Notes under the pieces: generated by a model | What the model saw: only the letters and a program-made list of their open reading frames with translations | The model's database searches: none | What the model was told of the DNA's origin: nothing | Translations under genes and position numbers: made by a program | Assembly: GCF_900156735.1 (NCBI RefSeq) | Contig: NZ_FTOL01000002.1 | Coordinates: 124,001 to 188,000 of the forward strand | DNA: 64,000 bases | Source: Chryseobacterium ureilyticum | GTDB taxonomy: Bacteria; Bacteroidota; Bacteroidia; Flavobacteriales; Weeksellaceae | Direction of reading: 5' to 3' | Shown here: one piece after another, positions 41,100 through 50,031 of the stretch | Numbering within the stretch: the first letter of the stretch is position 1 | How the letters are laid out: every line of letters starts with the position of its first letter

Positions 41100-41717
41100 T
41101 CAAATTGCTTTTCCCTCCTGAAGGCTCAATTCCTTATAGTTTTTCCTAAGGTCCTGTAAAATTTTCCCGTAGGTTCTTTTATATATTTTATACAAAATAT
41201 AGAAACCTATAAGTACACAAATTCCAAAAATTATATAATTTACTGTTCCTGGCATCATAGTATCAGGATTTGTAGGTAAAGCTGTTGTATTATGAGAACT
41301 ATTCCAACCATCTCTGGATCCAGCCATAAAGTCTCTTGTATTATGATCAAAATGAATAATACTATCCACAATTGCCAGCAGTAATGAAATACATGCATAT
41401 CCTAAAATAAGCATTCTCAGATTTAAAATGCTTTTCATTAGCGTAATACTATTCTGCCCGGTTTTCATTTTACGAAACAGAAAAACAATTAATCCTGCAA
41501 AAACTAAAAACATTGTTATTCTGATATAAGGAAACTGTTCATCGAGGTATCCGTATAAAGTCCATAACATAACTTCAATAGCACCAATCAACAATAATGT
41601 TTTGGTAATAGAAACTGATTTATTCTTTATCATATTATAAATTTCGTTGTCGGAATATTCTTTAAAATCATCTGATTCCTTATTCCAGTCTTTTTTCAGT
41701 AGTTCTAATTCGTCCAT
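41100..41717 (-). CDS. membrane protein paired with an ECF sigma factor
   Basis: 205 residues. The cytoplasmic N-terminus begins ELELLKKDWNKESDDFKEYSD, typical of proteins co-encoded with Bacteroidetes ECF sigma factors. Four hydrophobic segments follow (about 38-56, 64-81, 98-118 and 160-178). It starts 1 nt after the sigma factor stop, so it is tightly coupled. An anti-sigma role is likely from context but not shown; no canonical zinc anti-sigma motif is visible. Confidence 0.7.
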   Translation of the reverse strand: MDELELLKKDWNKESDDFKEYSDNEIYNMIKNKSVSITKTLLLIGAIEVMLWTLYGYLDEQFPYIRITMFLVFAGLIVFLFRKMKTGQNSITLMKSILNLRMLILGYACISLLLAIVDSIIHFDHNTRDFMAGSRDGWNSSHNTTALPTNPDTMMPGTVNYIIFGICVLIGFYILYKIYKRTYGKILQDLRKNYKELSLQEGKAI

Positions 41718-41718
41718 A

Positions 41719-42216
41719 TTATTTTGTGTTTATTTTGGTTCTCAAATTATTTTTAGCTCTGTTCATCTTCACTCTTGCATTTCCTTCCGTGATCCCGAGA
41801 ATCTCTCCTATTTCTTTATAGGGTTTATCTTCCAGATACATCATGATCAATGCTTTTTCCACATCAGACAGCTCATAGATTGCCTTATACATCTTCTGCA
41901 GCTTATGTTCGTCGTCTTCATAATCTTCATATTCCATTTTAAGAGTGGAAATATCCACATCTACTGCTTGTGCATCTTTCTTTTGGGGCTTTCTGAATAA
42001 AGTGATCGCCGTATTCAAAGCAACCCGATACATCCAAGTAGAAAATTTTGAATCTCCTTTAAATCCTGGAAAGGATTTCCATAACTGTATGGTGATTTCC
42101 TGGAAAAGATCCTGATGATCATCCATATTATCCGTATAAATCCTGCATATCTTATGGATAAGCTTTTGATTCGGCTTAAAGAATTCGATAAATGTTTTCT
42201 CCTGTTCAGTGCTCAT
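41719..42216 (-). CDS. ECF RNA polymerase sigma factor
   Basis: 165 residues. Region 2: HKICRIYTDNMDDHQDLFQEITIQLW with FSTWMYRVALNTAI. Region 4: ELSDVEKALIMMYLEDKPYKEIGEILGITEGNARVKMNRAK, the -35-binding helix-turn-helix. It directs RNA polymerase to a set of stress promoters that are not visible here. Probably regulated by the membrane protein gene that follows after 1 nt. Confidence 0.92.
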   Translation of the reverse strand: MSTEQEKTFIEFFKPNQKLIHKICRIYTDNMDDHQDLFQEITIQLWKSFPGFKGDSKFSTWMYRVALNTAITLFRKPQKKDAQAVDVDISTLKMEYEDYEDDEHKLQKMYKAIYELSDVEKALIMMYLEDKPYKEIGEILGITEGNARVKMNRAKNNLRTKINTK

Positions 42217-42261
42217 ATTCTATAAGTGGGGAGATTTTATTTTCGTTACATATTTTTATAT

Positions 42262-42292
42262 AAAAAAATGACATTTCATTACGAAATGTCAT
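42262..42292 (-). terminator. intrinsic terminator after the DUF2147 gene
   Basis: 10-bp stem ATGACATTTC / GAAATGTCAT with a 5-nt loop and U tract on the minus strand. Confidence 0.8.
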
Positions 42293-42315
42293 TCAAAATT
42301 CTATTTAAACTTATA

Positions 42316-42735
42316 TTAGTTTACTTTCTCCCAAACCTGGGTTCTTCCTAATAATGATAGTCCTAAGTAACCTCTTACATTAAGCTTATCGCCACTTTTT
42401 GTAATAGTACATTTATACGTTTTACCTGTTTTAGGGTCTGTGATATTTCCTCCAGTGAATTCATCACCTTCTTTTTTCAAACCTCTGATGATTTCCAATC
42501 CTAAAACTGGTTTTCCTTTTCTGTCATCTTTACAAGCGCTACAGTTTGGATCAGCAGGTTTTATTAATAACTGAGAAACTTTTCCATAGTATTTCCCATC
42601 TGATTTTTTAAATATCTCTACAATAGATTTTGCTTGTTTAGTTTCATCATCTATCGTTTTCCACTTTCCTTCAATCTGTGCAAAAGTAAGCACACTGAAC
42701 AGAGAAAGTGCGAATGTTAACATTAACTTTTTCAT
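42316..42735 (-). CDS. secreted DUF2147 family protein
   Basis: 139 residues with a signal peptide (MKKLMLTFALSLFSVLTFAQ). The DUF2147 beta barrel starts IEGKWKTIDDETKQAKSIVEIF, then GKYYGKV, the Cys pair CSAC, GLEIIRGLKKEG and the closing RGYLGLSLLGRTQVWEK. Family function is unknown; the fold is lipocalin-like and periplasmic. The two Cys (CSAC) may form a disulfide. The 242 nt upstream to 42977 hold no gene. Confidence 0.88.
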   Translation of the reverse strand: MKKLMLTFALSLFSVLTFAQIEGKWKTIDDETKQAKSIVEIFKKSDGKYYGKVSQLLIKPADPNCSACKDDRKGKPVLGLEIIRGLKKEGDEFTGGNITDPKTGKTYKCTITKSGDKLNVRGYLGLSLLGRTQVWEKVN

Positions 42736-42977
42736 ATTTCTTATAGTTTTAATTTTAATACAATAATCTTATCTACGTATTGATAAAAATATAAATTAAT
42801 TTTCAACGAACAAAAACTTTTATTATACAAAGCATAATGAGGTTATGAAAGCGAAATCAACTGATAAAACAAATAGCCTAAAGCACGAATAAAAAGATCA
42901 ATCAATAGATTTATACTGAAATACGTCTTTGTTTTATTAGCTTTCTTTAATTTTTTTTATCTTTTTTATCTTTTCAC

Positions 42978-44906
42978 CTAATAAAGTTTCCTATTGATAA
43001 CCCTATTCATATAATCCTGATACCAAGCTTTAGCTGTCTGTTTTCCTTTTTCCACTTCTGGAGTTTTTAACTTGTCAATCAGATTCTTCTCAAATCCAAT
43101 ATCTGCTTTATCATAAACTCCCACAATTTCCTTGCCATCAAAACGATACATATAGTTTCCGATAATGAATTGCTCTGTATTTCCATCGGAATTAACCATA
43201 ATCTGCGAATATTTTTTATCACTCACTAAACTTCTGCCCCAGCTTCTGATAGGTTTATTATAGCCAATAAGATCTGCTAATGTAGGGTAAATATCCATTT
43301 GCTGAGCAATTTCAGGATTTTCTCCTTTAAGATTATATTCCGGATTTGGAGAATAGAAAATTAACGGAACTGCAAAACGGTTCATTCCTTTTTCATATTC
43401 GGGATAATAAATCTGATTGGTATGATCTCCTGTGAACACAAAAATGGTATTCTTGAACCAAGGTTGTTTTTTTGCTGTTTCAAAATATTCTTTAATAGCA
43501 TAATCCGTATACTGTATCGGTTCATGCATTTCCAGCGGTCCTTTCTTGAATTTCCCTTTATATTTTTCAGGAATTTTAAACGGATGGTGAGAAGAAGCAG
43601 TAAACATAGTCGTCATAAAAGGTTGTTTCTTTCCGACATTTTTCGCAAAATACTGTAAGAATGGCTCATCCCAGATTGCCCACATTCCATCAAAATCTTC
43701 ATCATGATTATATTCTGTCTTCCCAAAATAATGTTTGAATCCTAAAATATTTCCGAAACCAAGGAATCCCATGGAACCATTAGGCGCTCCATGATAAAAA
43801 GAAGTATCATATCCAAGATCATTACAAACAGAAACAATGGACTGAATTTTCTGATTGGAATACGGAGATCCCGTAAAAGCATCCGTAAGACTCGGAATAC
43901 CAGCCAAGACACTGCTCATCCCATGAATAGACTGTCTCCCATTGGCAAATGTATTAGGAAAAATAAGACTTTGAGTCGCCAAACTGTCTATAAATGGAGT
44001 ATAGGAAACGTAATCTTTGATATTTTTAGCTTTATTAAAAGCTCCGGAATATTCTCTACCAAAAGATTCTACAATAAAAATAACAATATTGGGACGGTTT
44101 TCTACTTTTCTGTCATAGACTTTGTAAGGCTGTACATTTTCCTCAATGTATTTTTCATCTACAAAATGAACCTCCTTAAAACTATTGGTATTTAATGTTC
44201 TAAAGAAAGAAAATGTACTGTTAAGAACCATATTTCCCTGTATCGGATTCGTCACAAAACGCGTAGCATCTACCATATTGATAGGTCTTGTACTGTGTTT
44301 GAAATCTCCTCTGATTCCTCCTACAACCAAAACAGCCGTAATACATAAGGTAACAATGGATGAAAGGAAATAAGGAAGTAGTTTCGCAGGTTTTGATTCT
44401 TCTACCTTTACTCTTTTATAAAGGAAAACCCACAATCCCATTAAAACAATGAACCAGATCAGAACAAAAGGATGTTCTCCGATAGAAATCGTCAAGGTCT
44501 GAGAAACGTTAGACTCGTGTTCTGCAACCTGAAACACAGCAGAAGTAAGCCTTGCCTGAGAAAATTTATAATAAATAAAATCCCCGAAATTCATGGCGTA
44601 CGTTAAACCATTGGTAATAAAGTAAATCCAGAAAAGAGCTTTCTGAAAACCTTTATTTGTATTGATAATCAATGGAAGAAGACTGAGCAAAATAAACAAT
44701 GCGTTGACGTACAAAATTGCCGTCGTATCAAAAGCCGTCCCGTGATAGGCAAGCTTCAGGTAATCTGAAACGGAATCTACCTTGATCAGGTCCTTATTAA
44801 AATACCAAAATAAAAGTCGTGCAATCTGATAAAAAACATAGGCTAAAAAAATCCTGTACAGCAATGCCAGAACTTCCTGTTTTCTAAATCCTTTTAAAAA
44901 TTTCAT
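42978..44906 (-). CDS. LTA synthase-like sulfatase-fold membrane enzyme
   Basis: 642 residues. Five membrane segments in the first 190 residues, then an extracytoplasmic alkaline-phosphatase/sulfatase domain: VIFIVESFGREYSG (metal Glu), GRQSIHGMSSVLAGIPSL (region of the catalytic Thr/Ser) and FVFTGDHTNQ (metal Asp and His). In Gram-positives the family polymerises lipoteichoic acid; flavobacteria do not make it, so a phosphoglycerol or phosphoethanolamine transfer to a membrane glycan is likelier. Divergent from pssA, with both -7 boxes in an 89-nt gap. Confidence 0.88.
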   Translation of the reverse strand: MKFLKGFRKQEVLALLYRIFLAYVFYQIARLLFWYFNKDLIKVDSVSDYLKLAYHGTAFDTTAILYVNALFILLSLLPLIINTNKGFQKALFWIYFITNGLTYAMNFGDFIYYKFSQARLTSAVFQVAEHESNVSQTLTISIGEHPFVLIWFIVLMGLWVFLYKRVKVEESKPAKLLPYFLSSIVTLCITAVLVVGGIRGDFKHSTRPINMVDATRFVTNPIQGNMVLNSTFSFFRTLNTNSFKEVHFVDEKYIEENVQPYKVYDRKVENRPNIVIFIVESFGREYSGAFNKAKNIKDYVSYTPFIDSLATQSLIFPNTFANGRQSIHGMSSVLAGIPSLTDAFTGSPYSNQKIQSIVSVCNDLGYDTSFYHGAPNGSMGFLGFGNILGFKHYFGKTEYNHDEDFDGMWAIWDEPFLQYFAKNVGKKQPFMTTMFTASSHHPFKIPEKYKGKFKKGPLEMHEPIQYTDYAIKEYFETAKKQPWFKNTIFVFTGDHTNQIYYPEYEKGMNRFAVPLIFYSPNPEYNLKGENPEIAQQMDIYPTLADLIGYNKPIRSWGRSLVSDKKYSQIMVNSDGNTEQFIIGNYMYRFDGKEIVGVYDKADIGFEKNLIDKLKTPEVEKGKQTAKAWYQDYMNRVINRKLY

Positions 44907-44910
44907 GGAA

Positions 44911-44918
44911 CAAATTTA
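44911..44918 (-). promoter_or_regulatory. -7 promoter element 4 nt before the LTA synthase-like gene
   Basis: TAAATTTG on the minus strand, then TTCC, then the ATG at 44906. Confidence 0.5.
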
Positions 44919-44982
44919 CACCAAAATCACTTTATTGCATTTTTTAGTTCATATTATTTTGAGTTAGAATTTTTAAAAACAT

Positions 44983-44990
44983 TAATTTTG
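44983..44990 (+). promoter_or_regulatory. -7 promoter element 5 nt before pssA
   Basis: TAATTTTG ending 5 nt before the ATG at 44996. It makes the in-frame GTG at 44990 an unlikely start. Confidence 0.5.
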
Positions 44991-44995
44991 TGGTT

Positions 44996-45709
44996 ATGGA
45001 TTTTATAAAGAATAATCTTGCCAATGCCTTGACTCTGGCTAATTTATTTGCCGGATGTATAGGTGCAATACATCTTATTTTAGGAGACTATCAAACTACG
45101 GCGATATGCCTTATCCTCTCCTCTATCTTCGATTTTTTTGACGGGTTTGTAGCCAGAGCCGTAAAATCAAACTCCAATCTGGGGCTTCAGCTGGATTCCC
45201 TTGCGGATATGGTAAGTTTTGGGCTGATCCCTGGGCTTACAATGTATAAAGCACTTGAGCCATTCGGTACAGAGCTTCTTGGAATTCATTTTCCTTTTGA
45301 AATTAAATATATAGGACTGGTAGTTACTACTTTCTCTTGTCTGAGACTTGCCATTTTTAATCTTGATGAAGAACAGAGATATTACTTTAAAGGATTGAAT
45401 ACTCCTACCAATACTGTTTTACTATTTGGATTATACTATGCTTTTAAAGAAACCGGAAGTTTCAGCTTCTTATTTGAGAACAGCCTGCTTTTGGTTATCT
45501 TAAGCCTTCTTACCTCATGGCTTCTAATCAGCCCTATTAAGATGATGGCTATGAAGTTTAAATCCAAAGCATTAAAAGATAACTATCCGAAAGTAGTATT
45601 ACTTGTAGGAGGTATTGCTATTCTTGTAATCTTCCAGATTGTAGGAATTCCGATGCTTGTAATTTATTATATATTGGTATCACTTATTTTTCAAAGACAG
45701 CTCAAATAG
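44996..45709 (+). CDS. pssA: CDP-diacylglycerol-serine O-phosphatidyltransferase
   Basis: 237 residues from the ATG at 44996. The CDP-alcohol phosphatidyltransferase motif D-x2-DG-x2-AR-x8-G-x3-D-x3-D is complete in DFFDGFVARAVKSNSNLG followed by LQLDSLAD. About eight membrane segments. The length and the SLADMVSFGLIPG context fit phosphatidylserine synthase type II, which makes phosphatidylserine on the way to phosphatidylethanolamine. It lies 50 nt before the exonuclease gene. Confidence 0.92.
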   Translation: MDFIKNNLANALTLANLFAGCIGAIHLILGDYQTTAICLILSSIFDFFDGFVARAVKSNSNLGLQLDSLADMVSFGLIPGLTMYKALEPFGTELLGIHFPFEIKYIGLVVTTFSCLRLAIFNLDEEQRYYFKGLNTPTNTVLLFGLYYAFKETGSFSFLFENSLLLVILSLLTSWLLISPIKMMAMKFKSKALKDNYPKVVLLVGGIAILVIFQIVGIPMLVIYYILVSLIFQRQLK

Positions 45710-45759
45710 AAGTCAAAGAATCTATTATTTAACACATTTTCAAATTATTAATTATCAAC

Positions 45760-46524
45760 ATGAACTTAAAACTCCATAAACCACTTTGTATTTTTGATCT
45801 TGAAACAACAGGAACAAATATCGGAAAAGACAAAATCGTTGAAATCTGTATCTTAAAGGTAAACCCTGATGCATCCAGAGAAAGCAAAACATGGCGCGTT
45901 AATCCGGAAATGTCAATCCCAAAAGAAAGCAGTGAAATTCACGGGATCTACGATGAAGACGTAAAAGATGCTCCTACTTTCAGAGAAATTGCTCCTAAAG
46001 TGATGGAAATGATTACCGGTGCTGATTTGGGAGGCTTTAACTCTAACAGATTTGATGTTCCTCTTTTAGCAGAAGAATTATTGAGAGTGGAAATGGATTT
46101 TGACCTTAGTAAGTTCAGATTGGTAGATGCACAGACCATTTTCCATAAAAAAGAACCGAGAAACCTTGGTGCTGCTTACCAGTTTTACTGTGGAAAAACA
46201 TTAGAAAATGCACACTCTGCGGAAGCTGATGTAATGGCAACATTCGAAGTGTTGGATGCTCAGGTAGGTAAATATGAAGATATTCCGAATGAGATTGCTC
46301 CTTTGAGTGAATTTACATTCCATAACAAGAATGCAGATCTTGCCGGATTCATTGGATATAATGATAAGCAGGAAGAAATTTTCAACTTTGGAAAGTATAA
46401 AGGACAAGGTGTAAAAGCTGTTTTCCAAAAGGATCTTGGTTATTTCGGATGGCTTCAGAATGCTGATTTCCCGTTGTACACTAGGAAAGTCTTTACTAAA
46501 ATTCAACTTTCAAGCAGATTTTAA
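45760..46524 (+). CDS. 3'-5' exonuclease, DnaQ-like (DEDDh)
   Basis: 254 residues. Exo I DLETTG (Asp13, Glu15), Exo II GFNSNRFDVPLLAEEL and Exo III AHSAEADVMATFEVL with the His and Asp of the DEDDh class. The C-terminal 60 residues (FNFGKYKGQGVKAVF ... YFGWLQNADFP) form a small domain often fused to this exonuclease in Bacteroidetes. It may trim or proofread DNA or RNA. The stop is 2 nt before the next gene, so they are co-transcribed. Confidence 0.92.
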   Translation: MNLKLHKPLCIFDLETTGTNIGKDKIVEICILKVNPDASRESKTWRVNPEMSIPKESSEIHGIYDEDVKDAPTFREIAPKVMEMITGADLGGFNSNRFDVPLLAEELLRVEMDFDLSKFRLVDAQTIFHKKEPRNLGAAYQFYCGKTLENAHSAEADVMATFEVLDAQVGKYEDIPNEIAPLSEFTFHNKNADLAGFIGYNDKQEEIFNFGKYKGQGVKAVFQKDLGYFGWLQNADFPLYTRKVFTKIQLSSRF

Positions 46525-46526
46525 AT

Positions 46527-46925
46527 ATGTCCAGTCTGGTTCGTTTTAAATTTTATGAAACTGCCCTTGAAGCTAACAGGGACAAACAAATTCTGTTTGA
46601 AAACGGAATCAATAGTTTCATTGCGAATGAACAGCTTATTCAATCGGATTGGCTGCTTTCTCAGGCTGTAGGCGGAATTCAGCTTCAAGTTTTTGAAGAA
46701 GATCTCGAAAAAGCAGGTCAGATACTCCAGGATTATAAAGATAATGAGCAATATTCACTGGAAGTGGATCATACCATTGAAAACCCTGAGTTTGATTTTG
46801 TATGTCCTAAATGTGGCTCCAATCATATTTACAGAGATGATAAAGCTACCAGTTTCTTTGGAATCTCATTTTTAACCAGTGATAAGTTTATATGCTATTA
46901 TTGTGGCAATGAATTCACTCATTAA
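46527..46925 (+). CDS. DUF2007 protein with C-terminal zinc ribbon
   Basis: 132 residues. The N-terminal part FKFYETALEANRDKQILFENGINSFIANEQ and GGIQLQVFEEDLEKAGQILQDY match the DUF2007 putative signal-transducing family (PII-like fold). CPKCGSNHIY and CYYCGNEF form a zinc ribbon. Function unknown. Encoded 2 nt after the exonuclease, suggesting a linked role. Confidence 0.85.
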   Translation: MSSLVRFKFYETALEANRDKQILFENGINSFIANEQLIQSDWLLSQAVGGIQLQVFEEDLEKAGQILQDYKDNEQYSLEVDHTIENPEFDFVCPKCGSNHIYRDDKATSFFGISFLTSDKFICYYCGNEFTH

Positions 46926-46995
46926 AGTCTGATATTGAAAAGAAACAGAGCAGTAAAGATCATTTTAAAAGTATAGTAAATTAAAAAATAAAATT

Positions 46996-47601
46996 ATGAA
47001 AATCATCTGCATAGGAAGAAATTACAGCGAACACGCTAAAGAATTAGGAAACGAAATTCCGGAGAATCCTGTTATTTTCATGAAGCCGGATACAGCGGTT
47101 TTAAAAGGAAATGATTTTTATATTCCTGAATTCTCCAACGACATTCATTATGAACTTGAAGTCGTGATAAAAATATCTAAAGGAGGAAAATATATACAGA
47201 AGGAAACAGCTCACAAACATTATGAAGAGCTTAGTTTAGGAATAGATTTTACGGCAAGAGATCTTCAAAGCGAATTAAAATCAAAAGGACTTCCGTGGGA
47301 ACTTGCCAAGGGATTTGACGGTTCTGCTGTGGTAGGAAGCTTCTTTAAAAAGGATAAATACAATCTGGACAACCTTTCTTTTTCATTATTAAAAAACAAA
47401 GAAAAGGTTCAGGATGGTAACACAAAAGATATGTTGTTCAATATTGATGACATTATTGCTTTTGCCTCTCAATATTTCACTTTAAGAGTGGGTGACCTTA
47501 TTTATACAGGAACTCCAAAAGGGGTTGGAAAAGTAGAGGAAAATGATGTTCTTGAGGCTTATCTTGAAGATGAAAAAATCCTTGATATCCGAATATTATA
47601 A
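46996..47601 (+). CDS. fumarylacetoacetate hydrolase family protein
   Basis: 201 residues, the short FAH/FAHD1-like form. IGRNYSEHAKELGNE opens the fold, HYELEVVIKISK supplies metal-binding Glu residues, and GIDFTARDLQ and YTGTPKGVGKV complete the active site. Relatives hydrolyse acylpyruvates or decarboxylate oxaloacetate with Mg; the substrate is not clear here. It is 70 nt from the previous gene, possibly separately transcribed. Confidence 0.9.
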   Translation: MKIICIGRNYSEHAKELGNEIPENPVIFMKPDTAVLKGNDFYIPEFSNDIHYELEVVIKISKGGKYIQKETAHKHYEELSLGIDFTARDLQSELKSKGLPWELAKGFDGSAVVGSFFKKDKYNLDNLSFSLLKNKEKVQDGNTKDMLFNIDDIIAFASQYFTLRVGDLIYTGTPKGVGKVEENDVLEAYLEDEKILDIRIL

Positions 47602-47660
47602 GTATTTAACATAAAAGTTTAGCAAATTTTTCATATCTTTAGGTAACAAAATGAAAGGTT

Positions 47661-48098
47661 ATGATAAATATTGTATTACCCGTAGATTTTGGGGACAAAA
47701 CAGACCAATTGGTAGACGGTGCCATAAAATTTGCAAAACAACTTAATGGTAGAATTTACCTGATCCACGTTGCACCATCAGATATCGGCTTTGCGATTGG
47801 AGATATGGGATTTCAATATTTTCCGGAGGTGGAAGCCAATGAAATAAGGGAAGAACTGGTACAGCTTAATAAGATTGAGCAAAGAATCATCAGCCATGAT
47901 GTAGATTGCGAGCATCTTTTAAAGCAAGGGCTTGCCAAAGAAACCATTCTTGAATTTGCCAAAGCAAAAAATGCTGATTATATCGTAATGGGATCACATG
48001 GTAGAAGTGGAATTTATGATGTATTCGTAGGAAGTCTTACCAAAGGGCTTACGAAAAGTTCACCCGTTCCTGTTTTGGTACTTCCAATCCACGACTAA
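47661..48098 (+). CDS. universal stress protein (UspA family)
   Basis: 145 residues. Opening INIVLPVDFGDKTDQLVDGAIKFA and the nucleotide-binding pattern MGSHGRSGIYDVFVGSLTKGLTKSSPVPVLVLP, i.e. G-2x-G-9x-G(S/T), so it probably binds ATP. Cytoplasmic stress-survival protein; the specific signal is unknown. Ends at a perfect 16-bp terminator. Confidence 0.93.
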   Translation: MINIVLPVDFGDKTDQLVDGAIKFAKQLNGRIYLIHVAPSDIGFAIGDMGFQYFPEVEANEIREELVQLNKIEQRIISHDVDCEHLLKQGLAKETILEFAKAKNADYIVMGSHGRSGIYDVFVGSLTKGLTKSSPVPVLVLPIHD

Positions 48099-48127
48099 GT
48101 AAAAGAAAATTTTAATCGTTAGTAATA

Positions 48128-48164
48128 AAAAAGCCGATCAAATAAATTATTTGATCGGCTTTTT
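48128..48164. terminator. bidirectional intrinsic terminator
   Basis: Perfect 16-bp stem AAAAAGCCGATCAAAT / ATTTGATCGGCTTTTT with a 5-nt loop, between uspA and the convergent DUF6341-like gene. Confidence 0.95.
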
Positions 48165-48181
48165 ACTATATAACCAATTAA

Positions 48182-48415
48182 TTAACCTTCTTTTTTGTAG
48201 ATATTCGGATCGTAGTAAGGATTCTTACCTTCCGTTGGAGAATAATAATCTTTATCTTTATCACCACCTAATGTTACCACTAGTACGTAGCACCAATAAG
48301 TAAATAGAACACAGCAAACTATAAATAGAATCCAGTTTAAAACATTACCAAAAGTATCAAAGAACCCGAAACTCGATTTGAAAACTTTGCTTAAGAATAG
48401 AAAGAAAGACGTCAT
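48182..48415 (-). CDS. small membrane protein, DUF6341-like
   Basis: 77 residues with one membrane segment (about 27-49, NWILFIVCCVLFTYWCYVLV) and a polar C-terminus ending YDPNIYKKEG. It resembles the DUF6341 family found in Flavobacteriia next to DUF6427 proteins, and the neighbouring divergent gene fits that. Function unknown. Its -7 box (48444-48451) lies beside the one for the divergent gene. Confidence 0.7.
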   Translation of the reverse strand: MTSFFLFLSKVFKSSFGFFDTFGNVLNWILFIVCCVLFTYWCYVLVVTLGGDKDKDYYSPTEGKNPYYDPNIYKKEG

Positions 48416-48433
48416 TATTTTCCTTTTTTAAAT

Positions 48434-48451
48434 TAACTTTGTACAAATTTA
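48434..48451. promoter_or_regulatory. back-to-back -7 elements of the DUF6341/DUF6427 pair
   Basis: TAACTTTG on the plus strand (48434-48441) and TAAATTTG on the minus strand (48444-48451), 2 nt apart, within the 42-nt gap between the divergent start codons. The two transcripts can hardly be started at once, and each transcript would begin outside the other's -7 box. Confidence 0.55.
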
Positions 48452-48457
48452 TAAAAA

Positions 48458-49363
48458 ATGTTTAAATTACTTTCAAAAGAAAGCAATATTTTTTCAATTC
48501 CTGTTTATATTGGTTTTCTTCTTTTAGTAGTAATTATATTTAACATACTGAATTTCAACACTTATGAAGCAATTATTGCCGGAATCACATTTCTGGGAAT
48601 CGCTTTAGGATATTTTTGTTTTCACAGTATAGCTCTTAATTATCAGACCCACTTGCCTTTATTTTTGTATACCCTTTTTATTTTTGGGTTATATCCTGGG
48701 AATCTGGATGTAGGAATTGCTGTTTCCCTGCTTACCAATTCCTTTCTGATCCTTCTTCTTACCAGCGCAGATGAAGACGTTAGAAAAAAATCTTATGTAT
48801 TGGTAGGAGCTATTGTTGCGCTGAACTTTATTTTCCTTCCTACTACCTGGCCTATGGCTGTTTTTGTAATCATTCACGTGATTGCCACTTCCGCTAAGAT
48901 AGGTTTAAATCTTTTCAGATTTTTGTTGGGAATTATTTTGATTGCATTCAGTTATTTTTCTGTCATGTATTTCGTTCAGTTTACCTCATGGAATATCGAT
49001 TATTTTCCGTTTGGAAAGATGAAACCGGTAACAGATTACACGGAAATGTTACCTTTGATCCCCGTGGTGCTTATGCTGATCTATGCGGTATATGACCATT
49101 TTCAAAATTATAATAAGAAAAGTCCTATCAGCAGATATAAGTATACTTTTCTGTTGGTATTTTCTTTAGCCCAACTTATTACCATCATTCTCTATATGAA
49201 TACAAGCTACGAATATTTGCTTCTTTTAGCATTTCCTTCCAGTATTATCTTAAGCAGAATGATGAGATTTTTACCAAAATATTGGATGCAGGAAGCCAGT
49301 TTATGGCTTATTATTACCAGTTTACTTACCTTTAAAGTGGGTACAGTTTTTGATTTATTTTAA
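48458..49363 (+). CDS. polytopic membrane protein, DUF6427-like
   Basis: 301 residues with about ten hydrophobic segments and few charged residues. The N-terminus FKLLSKESNIFSIPVYIGFLLL and the placement beside DUF6341 fit the flavobacterial DUF6427 family. Function unknown; layout is like an O-antigen ligase or polymerase-type membrane protein, without recognised catalytic residues. It ends 6 nt before the DUF3109 gene, so they are co-transcribed. Confidence 0.75.
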   Translation: MFKLLSKESNIFSIPVYIGFLLLVVIIFNILNFNTYEAIIAGITFLGIALGYFCFHSIALNYQTHLPLFLYTLFIFGLYPGNLDVGIAVSLLTNSFLILLLTSADEDVRKKSYVLVGAIVALNFIFLPTTWPMAVFVIIHVIATSAKIGLNLFRFLLGIILIAFSYFSVMYFVQFTSWNIDYFPFGKMKPVTDYTEMLPLIPVVLMLIYAVYDHFQNYNKKSPISRYKYTFLLVFSLAQLITIILYMNTSYEYLLLLAFPSSIILSRMMRFLPKYWMQEASLWLIITSLLTFKVGTVFDLF

Positions 49364-49369
49364 AAAATT

Positions 49370-49954
49370 ATGATTCAGATAGACGATAAATTGATTTCTG
49401 AGGAGATCTTTTCCGAAGAATTTGTTTGTAACCTTACCAAGTGTAAGGGTGCATGTTGTGTGGAAGGAGATGTAGGTGCTCCTTTGGATAAAAATGAGCT
49501 TGAAATATTGGACGGTATTTTTGATAAAATTAAACCTTATCTTACTCAGGAAGGAATTAAAGCCCTGGAAGAACAAGGAACATGGACTACCGATCCACAC
49601 GATGGAATGTATGTAACTCCTATGGTGGAGAACCGCGAATGTGCGTATGTAACCTTTGACGACAAAGGAATTACAAAATGTGGTATTGAAAAAGCCTATG
49701 AAGATGGTGCTGTAGACTGGCAAAAACCTATCTCATGCCACCTTTATCCTATTCGTGCTACAGAATACTCAGCATTCACAGCTTTGAATTACCACGAGTG
49801 GAATGTATGCAGTGATGCCTGTACTCTAGGAAAAGAACTTCAGGTTCCTGTTTATAAGTTCTTAAAAACACCATTAATCAGAAAATACGGTGAAGAATTT
49901 TACACTGTTTTAAGTGAAGTAGCTGATGAATGGAAGAGAGAGTATGGTTCTTAA
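49370..49954 (+). CDS. DUF3109 family cysteine-rich protein
   Basis: 194 residues. Cys20, Cys25, Cys29 and Cys30 (VCNLTKCKGACC), then Cys in NRECAYV, TKCGIE, ISCHLYP and NVCSDACTL. This is the DUF3109 pattern, similar to the YkgJ-type CxCxxxCC group that is thought to bind zinc or an iron-sulfur cluster. Cytoplasmic; function unknown. Second gene after the DUF6427 gene, and closed by a terminator. Confidence 0.88.
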   Translation: MIQIDDKLISEEIFSEEFVCNLTKCKGACCVEGDVGAPLDKNELEILDGIFDKIKPYLTQEGIKALEEQGTWTTDPHDGMYVTPMVENRECAYVTFDDKGITKCGIEKAYEDGAVDWQKPISCHLYPIRATEYSAFTALNYHEWNVCSDACTLGKELQVPVYKFLKTPLIRKYGEEFYTVLSEVADEWKREYGS

Positions 49955-49980
49955 ATGCTTACTTTTTTAATGTAAATAAC

Positions 49981-50007
49981 AAAAACCGCAGATAAATCTG
50001 CGGTTTT
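49981..50007. terminator. bidirectional intrinsic terminator
   Basis: 12-bp stem AAAACCGCAGAT / ATCTGCGGTTTT with a minimal loop, between the convergent DUF3109 and M16 genes. Confidence 0.85.
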
Positions 50008-50031
50008 CTATTTTTAATAGATGGACTGTTA

